Of a stretch of 64,000 nucleotides of DNA, positions 37,101-45,629 are shown piece after piece. The position numbers were made by a program, and so were the translations under genes. Under the pieces are notes generated by a model. That model was not told where the DNA came from. It made no database searches and worked only from the letters and a program-made list of their open reading frames with translations. The stretch is from Oceanirhabdus sp942490885. GTDB taxonomy: Bacteria; Bacillota; Clostridia; Clostridiales; Clostridiaceae. The stretch covers positions 682,001 to 746,000 of the forward strand of contig CALNYT010000002.1 in the NCBI GenBank assembly GCA_942490885.1, given 5' to 3'. How positions within the stretch are numbered: the stretch's first letter is position 1; the number at the start of each line of letters is the position of its first letter.

Positions 37101-40100
37101 TAGCAAATGGAATAAATCCATTAATTTCCAAAGAATGGATAAAAGATGATAAAACAATGCTAGATTCTTTACTTATGGCTAAGTATGAGAAGGAAAATGA
37201 TGATAAAAATTCAGGATATGCTAAAAGTGATGGGAAAATTGGTGAAGATTATCAAGCAACTTATCATACATTTGCAGCTTTAGTGGATGTTTATAATGAT
37301 GAATCTATGTTCTCTAAGCTTAAAACTAGCGTTAGTGAGAGTGAAAAAGGAGAACCTTCAATAGTTAAGATTAATGATATAAAAGATAAAGTGCTTTTAC
37401 CTGGATATAAAGTTAATCTTTACGGAATGGCATTTGATGAAAATGAGAACTGGTTGGAAAATGCTGAAATAGAACTCGCAAGTTCAAATAGTAGTGTTGT
37501 TAAAATTGAAAATGGACTTGTAACAGCATTATCTTCAGGAAGAGCTACTATAACAGCAAAGATAAAAGGTACTGAAATTGTAGATATTATAGAGTTTACA
37601 GTAGAAGGTTCAGATGCAGTAAAAATAGAAGTAGAAGCTTCATCTAAAATTTTAAAAGCAGGAGAAAAAATTAATTTTACGGCAAAGGCAAAAGATATAA
37701 AAGATAATACAGTAGAAGGTAAAGAATTCAAATGGGTCAGTTCAAATCCAAAAGTTGCTACTGTAGATGAAAAACTTGGAGAGGTTACTGCAGTATCTTC
37801 TGGTACAGTTGTGATAACAGCTATGCTTAAGAATAATGAGAGTATCAAAGCAGATATAAAAATTAAAGTTGTTGAAGAGAAAAATTCTAAGATAAGAGTA
37901 AGAGTAGAAGGATTCTCAAAAACACTTTACAATGAAGAGATAGATTTTGGATTCAGCTCTGAAACAACTCCAATTGATGTTCTGAGAAAAGCAATTGGAG
38001 AAGATAGTGTAAAAGGAACAAGTTCAGGTATAGGATTGTTTATAACTTCTATATTAGGAGAGGAACAGGGAGAAAATAAAGGTTGGTGTTATTACGTTAA
38101 GTTTAAAGATGGAAATATAATAATGCCAAGTGTTGGTGTAGAACAGTTTGATGGTATGACAAACCTTAAAGGAGAATCTATATCAGAGGAACTTGTTTTC
38201 TATATATGTTCTTACTCAGGTTCAAATATAATAACTAAAATACCATCAGTAACAGTAAAAAAAGATGGAGCAGATTTTAAGGTTACCATTACTAACAATG
38301 AAGTTGGAAATAAACCTATAAAAAATGTTGATGTTAAGGTAGAAAATGAAAGGAATTATAAAACAGATGAGAATGGAGAAGTTTCATTTTCATTAAATAA
38401 ATCAGGAACATATAATATAGAAATCTCAAAGGATGGTGAATATCCAGAGATTGTAAGACAGTATTTAGTTATTGAAAGTGAAGGAAGCAGAACTCAAGAA
38501 TTACAAAATGTTATTGAAGAGTTAAAAAAATCTTATAAAGCTAAAGATGATTTAAAAGCTATTGATATTATGGCGTATAATAGTTTAATGAATGATAAAA
38601 ATGATTATAAAACTACATTTAAACTAAATGATAGTGATAATGCAGCAGCTTATGCTGAGAATATTATGGGATTATTAGCTACTGCACAAGATACAAGTTA
38701 TTATGTTGGTGAGCTTGTAAAATCTCAAAATGAAGAAGGCGAATTTGTTGTAGGTTCAAGTGATGAAGATTCCGTTACAACATTAGCTGATTCAATAACA
38801 GCTCTTGATATGGCAAAAGCTAAGTATAATATAGGAAAAGCTGTTAATGCACTTGTGAATTCAGCAAAAGATGGACATTATGAAGATGTTACTACTACAG
38901 CATATGCTCTTAGAGCGTTATTAAAGCATAAAGACATAGAAGGTGTGGAATCTTTAATTACTTCATGCTTAGCACATTTACAAGAAGAACAATTAAGCAA
39001 TGGTGGATATGATTATTATACTATGGGTAATAGTCCTTACTCGACTGGTCCTGTAGTACAAGCGTTAATACTAGCAAAAGAAGATTTAACAGCCGATAAG
39101 TGGAAAAAAGGTGATAGAACTTTAGTAGATTCATTACTTGCATGCCAATTAGGTGATGGGACTTTCCAATCTTCAGAAACAATGGGATATGGTATGTCTG
39201 ATCCTGGGGCTTCAGAATTTGCTTTTGCAGCACTTTCAGATATATATAGTGGAACCTCTATGTATGAAAGATTTATTTCTGAAGATTCAGGAACAGAGAA
39301 AGATACAACTAAACCAGTAATAAAAACAAATATTCGCGAAAAAATTGAAAAAGCTATAGACAGCTCAAGTAATATATTTATTGGTCAACAAGAATGGAAT
39401 TCATGGCAGATAATTGGAATAACAAGAGCTGGGAAGAGTGTGCCAAAAGGATTTATTGATAGTATAAATGTTAATAATCTTGTGAAAGCTACAGACTATG
39501 AAAAAACTATACTAGGGGTACTTGCTGCTGGAGAAGACCCTATGGATTTTAATGGGATAAATCTTATAGAGAAATTATGCGATATAGATTTACCATCCAA
39601 ATCAATCAATGGAATTGTATATGGACTTATTGTCTTAGATGCAGGGAAATATAAATTACCAAAAGACACAACTTGGACAAGAGAAAATCTAATTGAGAGT
39701 TTAGTAAATAAGCAAAATAAAGATGGTGGATGGTCATTCTTTGGAGAGATAAGTGATCCTGATATGACTGGTATGGCAATGACAGCTTTAGCACCATATA
39801 ATAATCCAGAACATGTGAATGTACAGGAAGCTATAAATAAAGCTGTTGAGAGGTTATCAGCTACACAGATTTCAGATGGGGAGCATAAAGGAGCATTTGA
39901 TATCCAAGGACAATACCCAACAGCTGCTAATGGAAACAGTACTGCACAAGTATTAATGGGATTATCTTGTAATGGAATAGATCCAACAGGTGAGAAATTC
40001 ACTAAAAATGGTAACACTGTTGTAGATGCACTACTATCGTTCCAATCAGAAAATGGAGGATTTGGATTTACAGATAATGAGTATAATGGATATGCAACTG

Positions 40101-40504
40101 AACAAGTGTTATATGCATTAGAACAGTATATTTATTATCTTGATGGTAAAGGTTCAATATTCTCATGGGGAGATAAGAATCCAATAGAAGAAATAATTAT
40201 AGAGAATTTAACTGGTGTTGATAATTTTAAATTAGGTAAAGATGCTAAGATAACTATTCAAGCAACAAATAACAAGCAGGAAAATCAGAATATTGTATTG
40301 ATAGTTGCGTTATTCGATGGAGAAGGAAAGTTTATAACTTATAATGCTATGGAATATATCATAGAGAGTGGAAAGAATGTTAAACTAAAAACTATGATGA
40401 AACTTCCAGAGAGTGGTGAGTACAATATTAAATGCTTAATTTGGGATAGTTTTGAGGGTATGAATGAATTATCAGAGAGTATTAAACTTAAAGTGATAGA
40501 GTAA
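34190..40504 (+). CDS. Giant secreted protein with four toroid-like regions, Ig-like domains and DUF4430
   Basis: 2104 residues. A signal peptide (1-37, cleavage near AYA/EP) is followed by two beta-sandwich modules (about 65-260) and a Big_2-like domain (about 280-355). Then come toroid 1 (361-656), Big_2 (661-747), toroid 2 (748-1050), two more Big_2-like domains (1056-1226), DUF4430 (1233-1350, GWCYYVKF), another Ig-like domain (1350-1430), toroid 3 (1433-1705), toroid 4 (1710-1995; NKDGGWSF, ENGGFGF) and a C-terminal beta-sandwich. Toroids show repeated helical hairpins with GG-F and TA.V..AL patterns. It starts 14 bp after the S component, so it belongs to the same B12-controlled operon. 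No sortase motif, S-layer domain or terminal membrane helix is seen, so its attachment is unclear. It could bind cobamides or carrier complexes, or scaffold the upstream protein. Confidence 0.82.
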   Translation: MNIKSKSFKSCLSIIIAFVMIFTNVFTGLGIAKAYAEPIIDSTEKSEMVGNDLNIQNSDSTTESAITLENTEKEEAIRFEKTEVAKGENIKIFFTCEHIYCDYDLYVYNKNNEEVDSKYGLGDTGEEGKVEIEYDTSKLEVGDYTFKIKVCYDDYEMYYQEYSTEKYVKVNAAEDGEVSSEIKGVVDVDPIENNGVEPVKIKDVEVLRGEELPPAIIMIMSDGSEVEKDGEWSSSASTDKGGISVVQVIVDGKAYYVTLKVLGESEEDNDDEIDGITGASLKLWETSVNEGENVQLEINFTPEDAVIKDIKWESDNHAVATVENGVVTGVKEGNTTIRMDIGKGKFTDSCDIKVMKKDKIPISKKIDEAIEDLKKHFEDYDGKFSDTYDYKIAMGLRRTGTAVDEIDSKKNIYGMSGVNNDARNIMTLIASGNNPKNYKNKNYVDSLLNDSDKFYEDDDSELVAKAIIALEMAGVEYEKEAAVKGLIAKGNDEGNDMISFGKTDSYWDEFEGDVEEYTSSTEATALVLTAFSFNRDIDGVDETIIKIKNYLKSFKHESGLIKEKTGWNEEESASATSAVIQALIALEEDPLSDEWISENSEGKKINMIEGLLSCKEGEQFSNTPDSTGGSEGVSSDVMLALIDFREGNSVFNELKFIEVSKAVRVEIQGEKDITLVEGDTAEVSAKAYDGNKLVVKDAEIKWITSDETVAAIENGKITAIGAGKVNITASLKDDDTVSDSISINVEENSGLSKELKNKVKNEIEFLKRHYSVYDNYEFLSSPAARIAGVNKEHIQNNIHKYSRPSCSIHYAKTIIALVGGEFNPSHYVVKGKTRNYVDVLRASQVKDGKYKGQFIINEYMDGNAAEYQANSIIALDMVQGEYDRGAAVKAIIDLVNSEEYKKSSSYKQVKTEGVILTALSSYKHIDGVEEVINKLIEYIKTQQNKDGGFDLDGGYFPNSPVATGAVMQGLIANGINPLISKEWIKDDKTMLDSLLMAKYEKENDDKNSGYAKSDGKIGEDYQATYHTFAALVDVYNDESMFSKLKTSVSESEKGEPSIVKINDIKDKVLLPGYKVNLYGMAFDENENWLENAEIELASSNSSVVKIENGLVTALSSGRATITAKIKGTEIVDIIEFTVEGSDAVKIEVEASSKILKAGEKINFTAKAKDIKDNTVEGKEFKWVSSNPKVATVDEKLGEVTAVSSGTVVITAMLKNNESIKADIKIKVVEEKNSKIRVRVEGFSKTLYNEEIDFGFSSETTPIDVLRKAIGEDSVKGTSSGIGLFITSILGEEQGENKGWCYYVKFKDGNIIMPSVGVEQFDGMTNLKGESISEELVFYICSYSGSNIITKIPSVTVKKDGADFKVTITNNEVGNKPIKNVDVKVENERNYKTDENGEVSFSLNKSGTYNIEISKDGEYPEIVRQYLVIESEGSRTQELQNVIEELKKSYKAKDDLKAIDIMAYNSLMNDKNDYKTTFKLNDSDNAAAYAENIMGLLATAQDTSYYVGELVKSQNEEGEFVVGSSDEDSVTTLADSITALDMAKAKYNIGKAVNALVNSAKDGHYEDVTTTAYALRALLKHKDIEGVESLITSCLAHLQEEQLSNGGYDYYTMGNSPYSTGPVVQALILAKEDLTADKWKKGDRTLVDSLLACQLGDGTFQSSETMGYGMSDPGASEFAFAALSDIYSGTSMYERFISEDSGTEKDTTKPVIKTNIREKIEKAIDSSSNIFIGQQEWNSWQIIGITRAGKSVPKGFIDSINVNNLVKATDYEKTILGVLAAGEDPMDFNGINLIEKLCDIDLPSKSINGIVYGLIVLDAGKYKLPKDTTWTRENLIESLVNKQNKDGGWSFFGEISDPDMTGMAMTALAPYNNPEHVNVQEAINKAVERLSATQISDGEHKGAFDIQGQYPTAANGNSTAQVLMGLSCNGIDPTGEKFTKNGNTVVDALLSFQSENGGFGFTDNEYNGYATEQVLYALEQYIYYLDGKGSIFSWGDKNPIEEIIIENLTGVDNFKLGKDAKITIQATNNKQENQNIVLIVALFDGEGKFITYNAMEYIIESGKNVKLKTMMKLPESGEYNIKCLIWDSFEGMNELSESIKLKVIE

Positions 40505-40521
40505 TCAAATTCATTAAATTT

Positions 40522-40559
40522 AAAAAATCAGTTCCTAGGATAATAGGGACTGATTTTTT
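40522..40559 (+). terminator. Terminator of the cobalamin operon
   Basis: AAAAAATCAGTTCC (40522-40535) pairs with GGGACTGATTTTTT (40546-40559) around a 10-nt loop, ending in a T-tract. It lies 18 bp after the last gene. Confidence 0.9.
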
Positions 40560-40913
40560 AAAAGATTCAGATCTAATAATTCTACATTTCATGAGTGATT
40601 AAGAAAAGTTATTACTGTATATGACATCAATTTAGATTTTATAGTTCAACAGTGATAGACTGAATATTTATCTTTGTAAAATTCTCTATACATATGAGAA
40701 AAGTCTTTCATAAAAAGTGAAGAATCATATTCTTGTTACCATTATATTGAAGTTGTAAAATATATTTATAGATTCCAATTAAAAAGTTGATTTATACATA
40801 TACAAAACACCTTGAAACGTGAGATTTTGATACAAGTATAAATAAATTTTAGTACTGGAATCTCTATAAGAGATATTCCGGAATGTCCCAAATCATGATA
40901 AGGGGACGATAAA
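40560..40913. other. Intergenic stretch before the sigma factor gene
   Basis: No gene is seen in 354 bp. A hairpin, GGAATCTC (40857-40864) with GAGATATTCC (40870-40879, one bulge), sits about 20 bp before the AGGGGAC ribosome binding site of the next gene. No convincing promoter could be fixed. Confidence 0.45.
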
Positions 40914-41474
40914 TTGAAAATAGAAAATGAAATGTTAAAAGTTCTTTTAGAAAAGGCTAAAAATGGTGACAAAGAGTCTATTAGTAAGATTATTGAATTG
41001 TTTAATGGATATATAATTAAAGAGGCATTGAGATATAAAATACCCTCAATGGAAATTGAAGATCTTGTACAGTATGGGTATCTTACAATATTAAAATGCA
41101 TAAAAAGTTATAAGTTAGGGTCAAATTCATTCTATGGGTATGTGTTAATGGGTATTAAAAATAATTTTAATTATATGATGAGAAAGCATAAGGTAAATAG
41201 AATTGTATATTATGATAATGAGATGGTAGATATTATGGGTACAGATGATTTTTCACTTGAGGAGCATATTATGATTTATGAGGATGTAAAATGGCTTAGA
41301 GACACTGTAGATACCATGAATCAGGATGAGAAGGAACTTATCAAATATTATTTTTTAGAAGGTATGAAACTTGTTAATTATGCTAAAGTAAAGGGTGTAC
41401 CTTATCGAACTATGCTATATAGGAAGAATGAGTTATTGAAGAAACTGAAAAGAAGTTACTATGCGAATAAATGA
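40914..41474 (+). CDS. Small sigma-70 family RNA polymerase sigma factor
   Basis: 186 residues from TTG 40914, 9 nt after AGGGG. The N-terminal half has a sigma region 2 pattern: LFNGYIIKEALRY, EDLVQYGYLTILKCIKSYK, and FYGYVLMGIKNNFNYMMRKHK for -10 recognition. The C-terminal half has a region 4 helix-turn-helix (DEKELIKYYFLEGMKL, KVKGVPYRTMLYRKNELLKKLK). Size and layout match ECF-like or group V clostridial factors such as those controlling toxins, though it need not belong to them. No anti-sigma gene is adjacent. Its targets are not visible, though the cobalamin operon and the biosynthetic cluster are on either side. Confidence 0.82.
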   Translation: MKIENEMLKVLLEKAKNGDKESISKIIELFNGYIIKEALRYKIPSMEIEDLVQYGYLTILKCIKSYKLGSNSFYGYVLMGIKNNFNYMMRKHKVNRIVYYDNEMVDIMGTDDFSLEEHIMIYEDVKWLRDTVDTMNQDEKELIKYYFLEGMKLVNYAKVKGVPYRTMLYRKNELLKKLKRSYYANK

Positions 41475-41514
41475 TACGTGGATAAAATATAGATAATTAA
41501 TAAAGTATTGTGAA

Positions 41515-41555
41515 AAAACTCTTTTCTTGATTAATGAGGAAAGAGTTTTATTTTT
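41515..41555 (+). terminator. Terminator after the sigma factor gene
   Basis: AAAACTCTTTTC (41515-41526) pairs with GGAAAGAGTTTT (41538-41549), followed by ATTTTT. It lies 41 bp after the stop. Confidence 0.85.
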
Positions 41556-41768
41556 GTAGATAATGGTCGGTTTGTATGATATATATATATAGGATATTAT
41601 AATCTCTATAAATTGGATATAAAATGAGTTTAAAACATAATTTGCGAGGATAAAATTTTATAAAACGTTAACCTAATCTTAACTTTTAAGAGTGTAAATC
41701 ATCATATAATTATAGAAGTAAAAAATTGTTGCCAAACGAGAAAATTATTATACCAGAAGGGGATAGAC

Positions 41769-43193
41769 ATGAGTAGAGTAAGAAAAAGAAAACCTTCTTC
41801 AACATCATTAACATCGGGAAGAAGTACAACTAAAATAAATAGAGGAGATACACAAAGAAGCCCACAAAAAAATCAATCTGTATCTAATAGAGGGAGAAAG
41901 AGAAAAAGAAAAGTTAAAAAGAAAAAGAGAATTTTGAAATTTATTAGTTTTACTCTTTTTTTAGGATTAATACTTACGGCAGGTGGAATGCTTTATTTAA
42001 AGAGCAAGACAGATAAAATGATTACCACTACAACGGATGGAACTAGAAAAAATGCTTATTCTTTTAAGGAATCAAAGTTGTATACTTATGATAGAAAGAA
42101 GGACGAGGACAAATATTTAAATATTCTCGTTATGGGTATAGACGGGGAGAGTGCTAATCAGAGCATAGATAGTAGGACTAGGACTGATGTAATGATGCTT
42201 GTTAGTATGGATAAAAAAACGAATGAGACCAATATTATATCAATACCAAGGGATACCTTTAGTGATAAGATTGGTTCACCGTCGCAGAAAATTAATTCGG
42301 CACACGCGGTGGGTGGAGAAAATAGGGCAATTGAGGTTGTCGAAGATCTTTTTGACACTAAGATTGATAATTTTATAAAGATAAATTATAAAGGATTCAG
42401 AGAGTTTATTGATGCTATTGGTGGAGTAAATGTTGATATTGATAGAGATATGATATACGATGATCCGGGACAGGATTTAAAGATAAGGTTCTATAAAGGA
42501 GATAATGTAACCCTAGATGGTAGGAAAGCAGAAGAATATATAAGATGGAGAAAGAATAATCAAGGTGAAGCCCCAGCTGTTGGTGGAGGGTCAGATTTTG
42601 CTAGAATTGAGAAAATGCAATATTTTATAGGACAAGTGATAAATGAGTTAGCTTCTGTATCAACTGTATTTGAAATCAATGAGATACTTGATTCTATAGC
42701 TGATAATATTCGTACAGATATGGATTTTGGAACTATGGCGAATCTAGCGTTGAAGATAAAAAAAATAAAATCAAGTGTTGAAATGATTACTCCAGAAGTT
42801 ACTGAAGGAAATCAATATGCTCCTGAAATGGGGATGAACCAGTCATACTATTTCATAGATGATAAAAATATAATAAATACATTGAAATTATTCCATGGCG
42901 ATGGATATATAAATAAAAGGTATATGAAAATAAAAATAGAGAATTGCACTTCTAAATCAGGGTTAGCTGGGAATTTTGCAGAATTCCTAAGAACAAAAAG
43001 ATATGGGAATTTTGACCTAACTGATGGGGAGAAGAGAGAGAAGAGTGTTGTTATAATAAACGGATTAGATGAATACACTAGAAAAGTCTTTGAAGATGAA
43101 GTGAATATTAAGAATATCGAATATATTAATGATTCTAGTGAAGAATTTGATGTTATAATCAAACTTGGTGAGGATCACGATTATATTAAATAA
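41769..43193 (+). CDS. LytR-CpsA-Psr family protein
   Basis: A 474-residue cell-envelope protein. Residues 1-58 are very basic and cytoplasmic, and one membrane helix spans about 59-78. The LCP domain (about 115-280) has NILVMGIDG, DSRTRTDVMMLVSMD, NIISIPRDTFSD with the conserved Arg, KINSAHAVGG and the AEEYIRWRKN strand. A C-terminal domain (about 380-474) of LytR_C type follows. The family transfers anionic glycopolymers from lipid carriers to peptidoglycan. The ribosome binding site is AGAAGGGGATAGAC. Monocistronic. Confidence 0.93.
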   Translation: MSRVRKRKPSSTSLTSGRSTTKINRGDTQRSPQKNQSVSNRGRKRKRKVKKKKRILKFISFTLFLGLILTAGGMLYLKSKTDKMITTTTDGTRKNAYSFKESKLYTYDRKKDEDKYLNILVMGIDGESANQSIDSRTRTDVMMLVSMDKKTNETNIISIPRDTFSDKIGSPSQKINSAHAVGGENRAIEVVEDLFDTKIDNFIKINYKGFREFIDAIGGVNVDIDRDMIYDDPGQDLKIRFYKGDNVTLDGRKAEEYIRWRKNNQGEAPAVGGGSDFARIEKMQYFIGQVINELASVSTVFEINEILDSIADNIRTDMDFGTMANLALKIKKIKSSVEMITPEVTEGNQYAPEMGMNQSYYFIDDKNIINTLKLFHGDGYINKRYMKIKIENCTSKSGLAGNFAEFLRTKRYGNFDLTDGEKREKSVVIINGLDEYTRKVFEDEVNIKNIEYINDSSEEFDVIIKLGEDHDYIK

Positions 43194-43259
43194 AGTTTAA
43201 CTATGGATTCTCTATACAAGGATAATTATTAGACATAAAGAACAAGGGAGGAAAAATTA

Positions 43260-43766
43260 ATGGGTGAGAATATTAAAATCAGGTTTGCGGCAATGGGGGA
43301 TTTAGGAGATATAGTAAAGATTTACAATCAAGCAATTGAGACAAAGAGGGCAACTGCTGATCTTGAAAAGATAACAACTGAAGATAGAAAACAGTGGATG
43401 ATTGATCACAAAAGTGATACATATCCAGTATATATTGCGGAAATTGATGGTGAAGTTGCTGGATGGTGTTCAATAAGCCCATATAGAGCAGGAAGAAGAG
43501 CACTTGCAAGAACAGCAGAGATAAGCTACTATATTGATTTTAATCACCATAGAAAAGGAATAGCTTCAAGACTTGTTGAACATGCATTAAGTGATTGTGA
43601 GAGATTAAAGATCAAGAATTTATTCGCATTTATATTAAGTGTTAATGAAAGAAGCATAAACCTTTTGAAAAAATATGGATTCGAACAGTGGGGGTACATG
43701 CCTGAAGCTGCAGATCTTGATGGAACGATTTGTGGTCACTGTTTAATTGGAAAACAACTGAAATAA
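43260..43766 (+). CDS. GNAT N-acetyltransferase, phosphinothricin acetyltransferase-like
   Basis: A 168-residue single-domain GNAT. The acetyl-CoA loop is HHRKGIASRLVEHAL, with IYNQAIETKRATAD near the start and NLLKKYGFEQWGYMPEA at the end; the pattern WCSISPYRAGRRALARTAEISYYI is typical of the Pat/YncA group that acetylates amino acid-like amines. Substrate unknown. An 11-bp tandem repeat begins over its stop codon. Confidence 0.9.
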   Translation: MGENIKIRFAAMGDLGDIVKIYNQAIETKRATADLEKITTEDRKQWMIDHKSDTYPVYIAEIDGEVAGWCSISPYRAGRRALARTAEISYYIDFNHHRKGIASRLVEHALSDCERLKIKNLFAFILSVNERSINLLKKYGFEQWGYMPEAADLDGTICGHCLIGKQLK

Positions 43767-43794
43767 ACTGGGAATAAACTGGGAATAAACTGGG
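43762..43794. repeat. 11-bp tandem repeat over a stop codon
   Basis: Three perfect copies of AATAAACTGGG. The first copy supplies the TAA stop of the GNAT gene, and the third runs into the first GGGGACGG palindrome arm. Slippage here would keep the stop codon. Confidence 0.9.
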
Positions 43795-43929
43795 GGACGG
43801 TTCATTAAAAGTAACAAGACAAACCGGGGACGGTTCGTTAATGATTAGTATAGCTTGTATGTACAAGCTATTTACTAAGGATTAATGAACCGTCCCCTTA
43901 TTTTAGCTCTGTTTTAATGAACCGTCCCC
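43793..43929. repeat. REP-like cluster: four GGGGACGGTTCrTTAA units around a palindrome
   Basis: Two forward copies (43793-43808, 43826-43841) face two inverted copies (43882-43897, 43914-43929), flanking a 22-bp palindrome ATAGCTTGTA-TG-TACAAGCTAT (43850-43871). The unit resembles the GGGGACGGTTC extragenic palindromes common in Firmicutes. It separates the GNAT gene from a decayed transporter gene and may be a mobile or terminator-like element. Confidence 0.85.
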
Positions 43930-44022
43930 AGAGGTTCCAGAGGTTCAGGTTGAAAAATATTCCAACTCATGTTATCATTTTAATAACCCCTATAGGGGGA
44001 TATTGAAAGTGGCGGAGGGATT

Positions 44023-44773
44023 ATGAAATTTCTAAGAGAAAATAAGAATTTGATGAAGGCTATACTTGTATTGGCTATCCCTGCTATATTTGAAAATGTG
44101 CTGCAGTTTTTTATTGGGGTTGTTGATATGTATTTCGTAGGTAGTTTAGGTAAAGAAGCGATTTCGGCGGTGGGGGGGGATAGGTATAGCTGGAGCAGCT
44201 CTAGCTACTACTATATCAAGATTTGTTGCAGTGACAATTTTATTGGTTGTACTATGTAGAAGATTTGAAATTCATAAAAAATTTAAAGTAACTTTAGATA
44301 GAGGAGTACAGAAATCTTTGTTAAAGATTGGAGGGCCAGCTGCAGTTGAAAAACTGGTTATGAGAGTTGGACAAATTCTTTATGGAGCTTTAATAATAAA
44401 TATAGGTACAACTGCTTATGCAGCACACAATATAGGTGGAACTATTGAGAATCTCACCTATCTTCCTTGTTTAGGATTTGGAATAGCTGCAGCTACTTTG
44501 GTAGGGCAGAAGTTAGGTGCTAATAAACCTGATGAGGCAGTTAAGGTAGGAATTTTAAGCTTTATAATGTCAACAGCTTTAATATGGACCATAGCATTAG
44601 TATTTTTAATATTTCCTGAGCAATTGGCAGCTATATTTGGAATATGGCTTGGAATGGGACTTGTTGGGGTGTGGTTATCCTATGCGCTAGATATTACATT
44701 GAGAAGTATAATCCTTATGAGGAGATATATAAAGAAGAAGTGGTTAAACATTGAAGTAAATATAAAAGCATAA
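44023..44773 (+). pseudogene. MATE-family efflux transporter, decayed by internal deletions
   Basis: The 5' part encodes a normal MATE start (AIPAIFENVLQFFIGVVDMYFVG). At a run of eight G residues (44172-44179) the frame shifts, and the sequence jumps to a later segment reading GIGIAGAALATTISRFVAV, so about 110 residues are missing. The rest (KIGGPAAVEKLVMR, NIGGTIENLTYLPCLGFG) is intact until AAIFGIWLGMG, where a second block of about 80-90 residues has been lost before the typical end. Functional members have about 450 residues; the remains total about 250. Confidence 0.88.
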
Positions 44774-45144
44774 GGCATATTAAAAAAACTATCCAAAAGA
44801 TTAAGTATATAGATATGAAAGTGCAAAAGTTTAATGAAGTTATAGTTATTTTTTTAATGAATTGTTTTTGTGTGTTTATATAAGCGAAATACTTTAGGCA
44901 GAAATATTATTATCAGTACATCTTTTATAGGGGAAAATTATACATTTACTTGATTTTTGGATATTTGTATTATCAAGATATTACTTTTTAGATTGAATTA
45001 GGTATACAAGATTTTCTAATTGGGACTTAATTTGGCCTGGAGATATTGATTTAGTATATATATTCTAGGTTTTAAATTGATAATGGTTCAAGAAGATAAA
45101 ATAGATTATTGCATACGTTCCAACTGAAGTAATAAAAAAAAATA
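44774..45144. other. AT-rich spacer upstream of the biosynthetic cluster
   Basis: About 370 bp with no gene and no clear structure, very AT-rich even for this window. It separates the decayed MATE gene from the cluster promoter. Confidence 0.5.
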
Positions 45145-45173
45145 TTGACAAATAATATCAAATGATTTACAAT
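45145..45173 (+). promoter_or_regulatory. Probable promoter of the biosynthetic cluster leader
   Basis: TTGACA (45145-45150), 17-bp spacer, TACAAT (45168-45173). No gene lies within 450 bp downstream, so it gives a long untranslated leader that contains a hairpin and a terminator before the first cluster gene. Confidence 0.7.
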
Positions 45174-45342
45174 TATATCAGATAAAGGCTGAATTGAAAA
45201 AGAAAAGATATAAAAAAACAATCATATTATCAAAAAAAAAGTACAAATTTCAAAAAAAATTTCCGAATTATTATTAAATAAATAAAATTCAGAAAAGTTA
45301 GGATGGAATGTATTCAAAGATTGATATTTAATAAAAAAAAGA

Positions 45343-45391
45343 ATCCCATAAATCACACAACTTCTTGGCGGAAACGGATGATTTATGGGAT
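45343..45391 (+). promoter_or_regulatory. Perfect 13-bp hairpin in the cluster leader
   Basis: ATCCCATAAATCA (45343-45355) pairs without mismatch with TGATTTATGGGAT (45379-45391). The 23-nt loop CACAACTTCTTGGCGGAAAC plus GGA is GC-richer than its surroundings. With the terminator 10 bp further on, this could be an attenuator or a ligand-binding leader; it fits no riboswitch class I know. Confidence 0.6.
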
Positions 45392-45400
45392 CAGCAGCAT

Positions 45401-45424
45401 AATAGCTTTAGGCTATTTTCTTTG
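45401..45424 (+). terminator. Terminator-like hairpin in the cluster leader
   Basis: AATAGC (45401-45406) pairs with GCTATT (45412-45417) around TTTAG, followed by TTCTTT. Weak to moderate; it would end the leader transcript about 205 bp before the first cluster gene. Confidence 0.6.
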
Positions 45425-45629
45425 CTATTTATTATTATACCATAAATAAATTCAAAGTAAATCTAAAAATAAATAAATTTTTAGAATAAGCAATAATTGA
45501 TGATGGGGATTAATAAGAGGCAAAAGAAATATAAAGAGTGCTGAGTTTATCTAATATGAACATTGGATTCAATCTTAACGTGAAAGTGTAGAAAAGACTT
45601 TAAGTTATTAATATGAAAGGAGAGATTAT

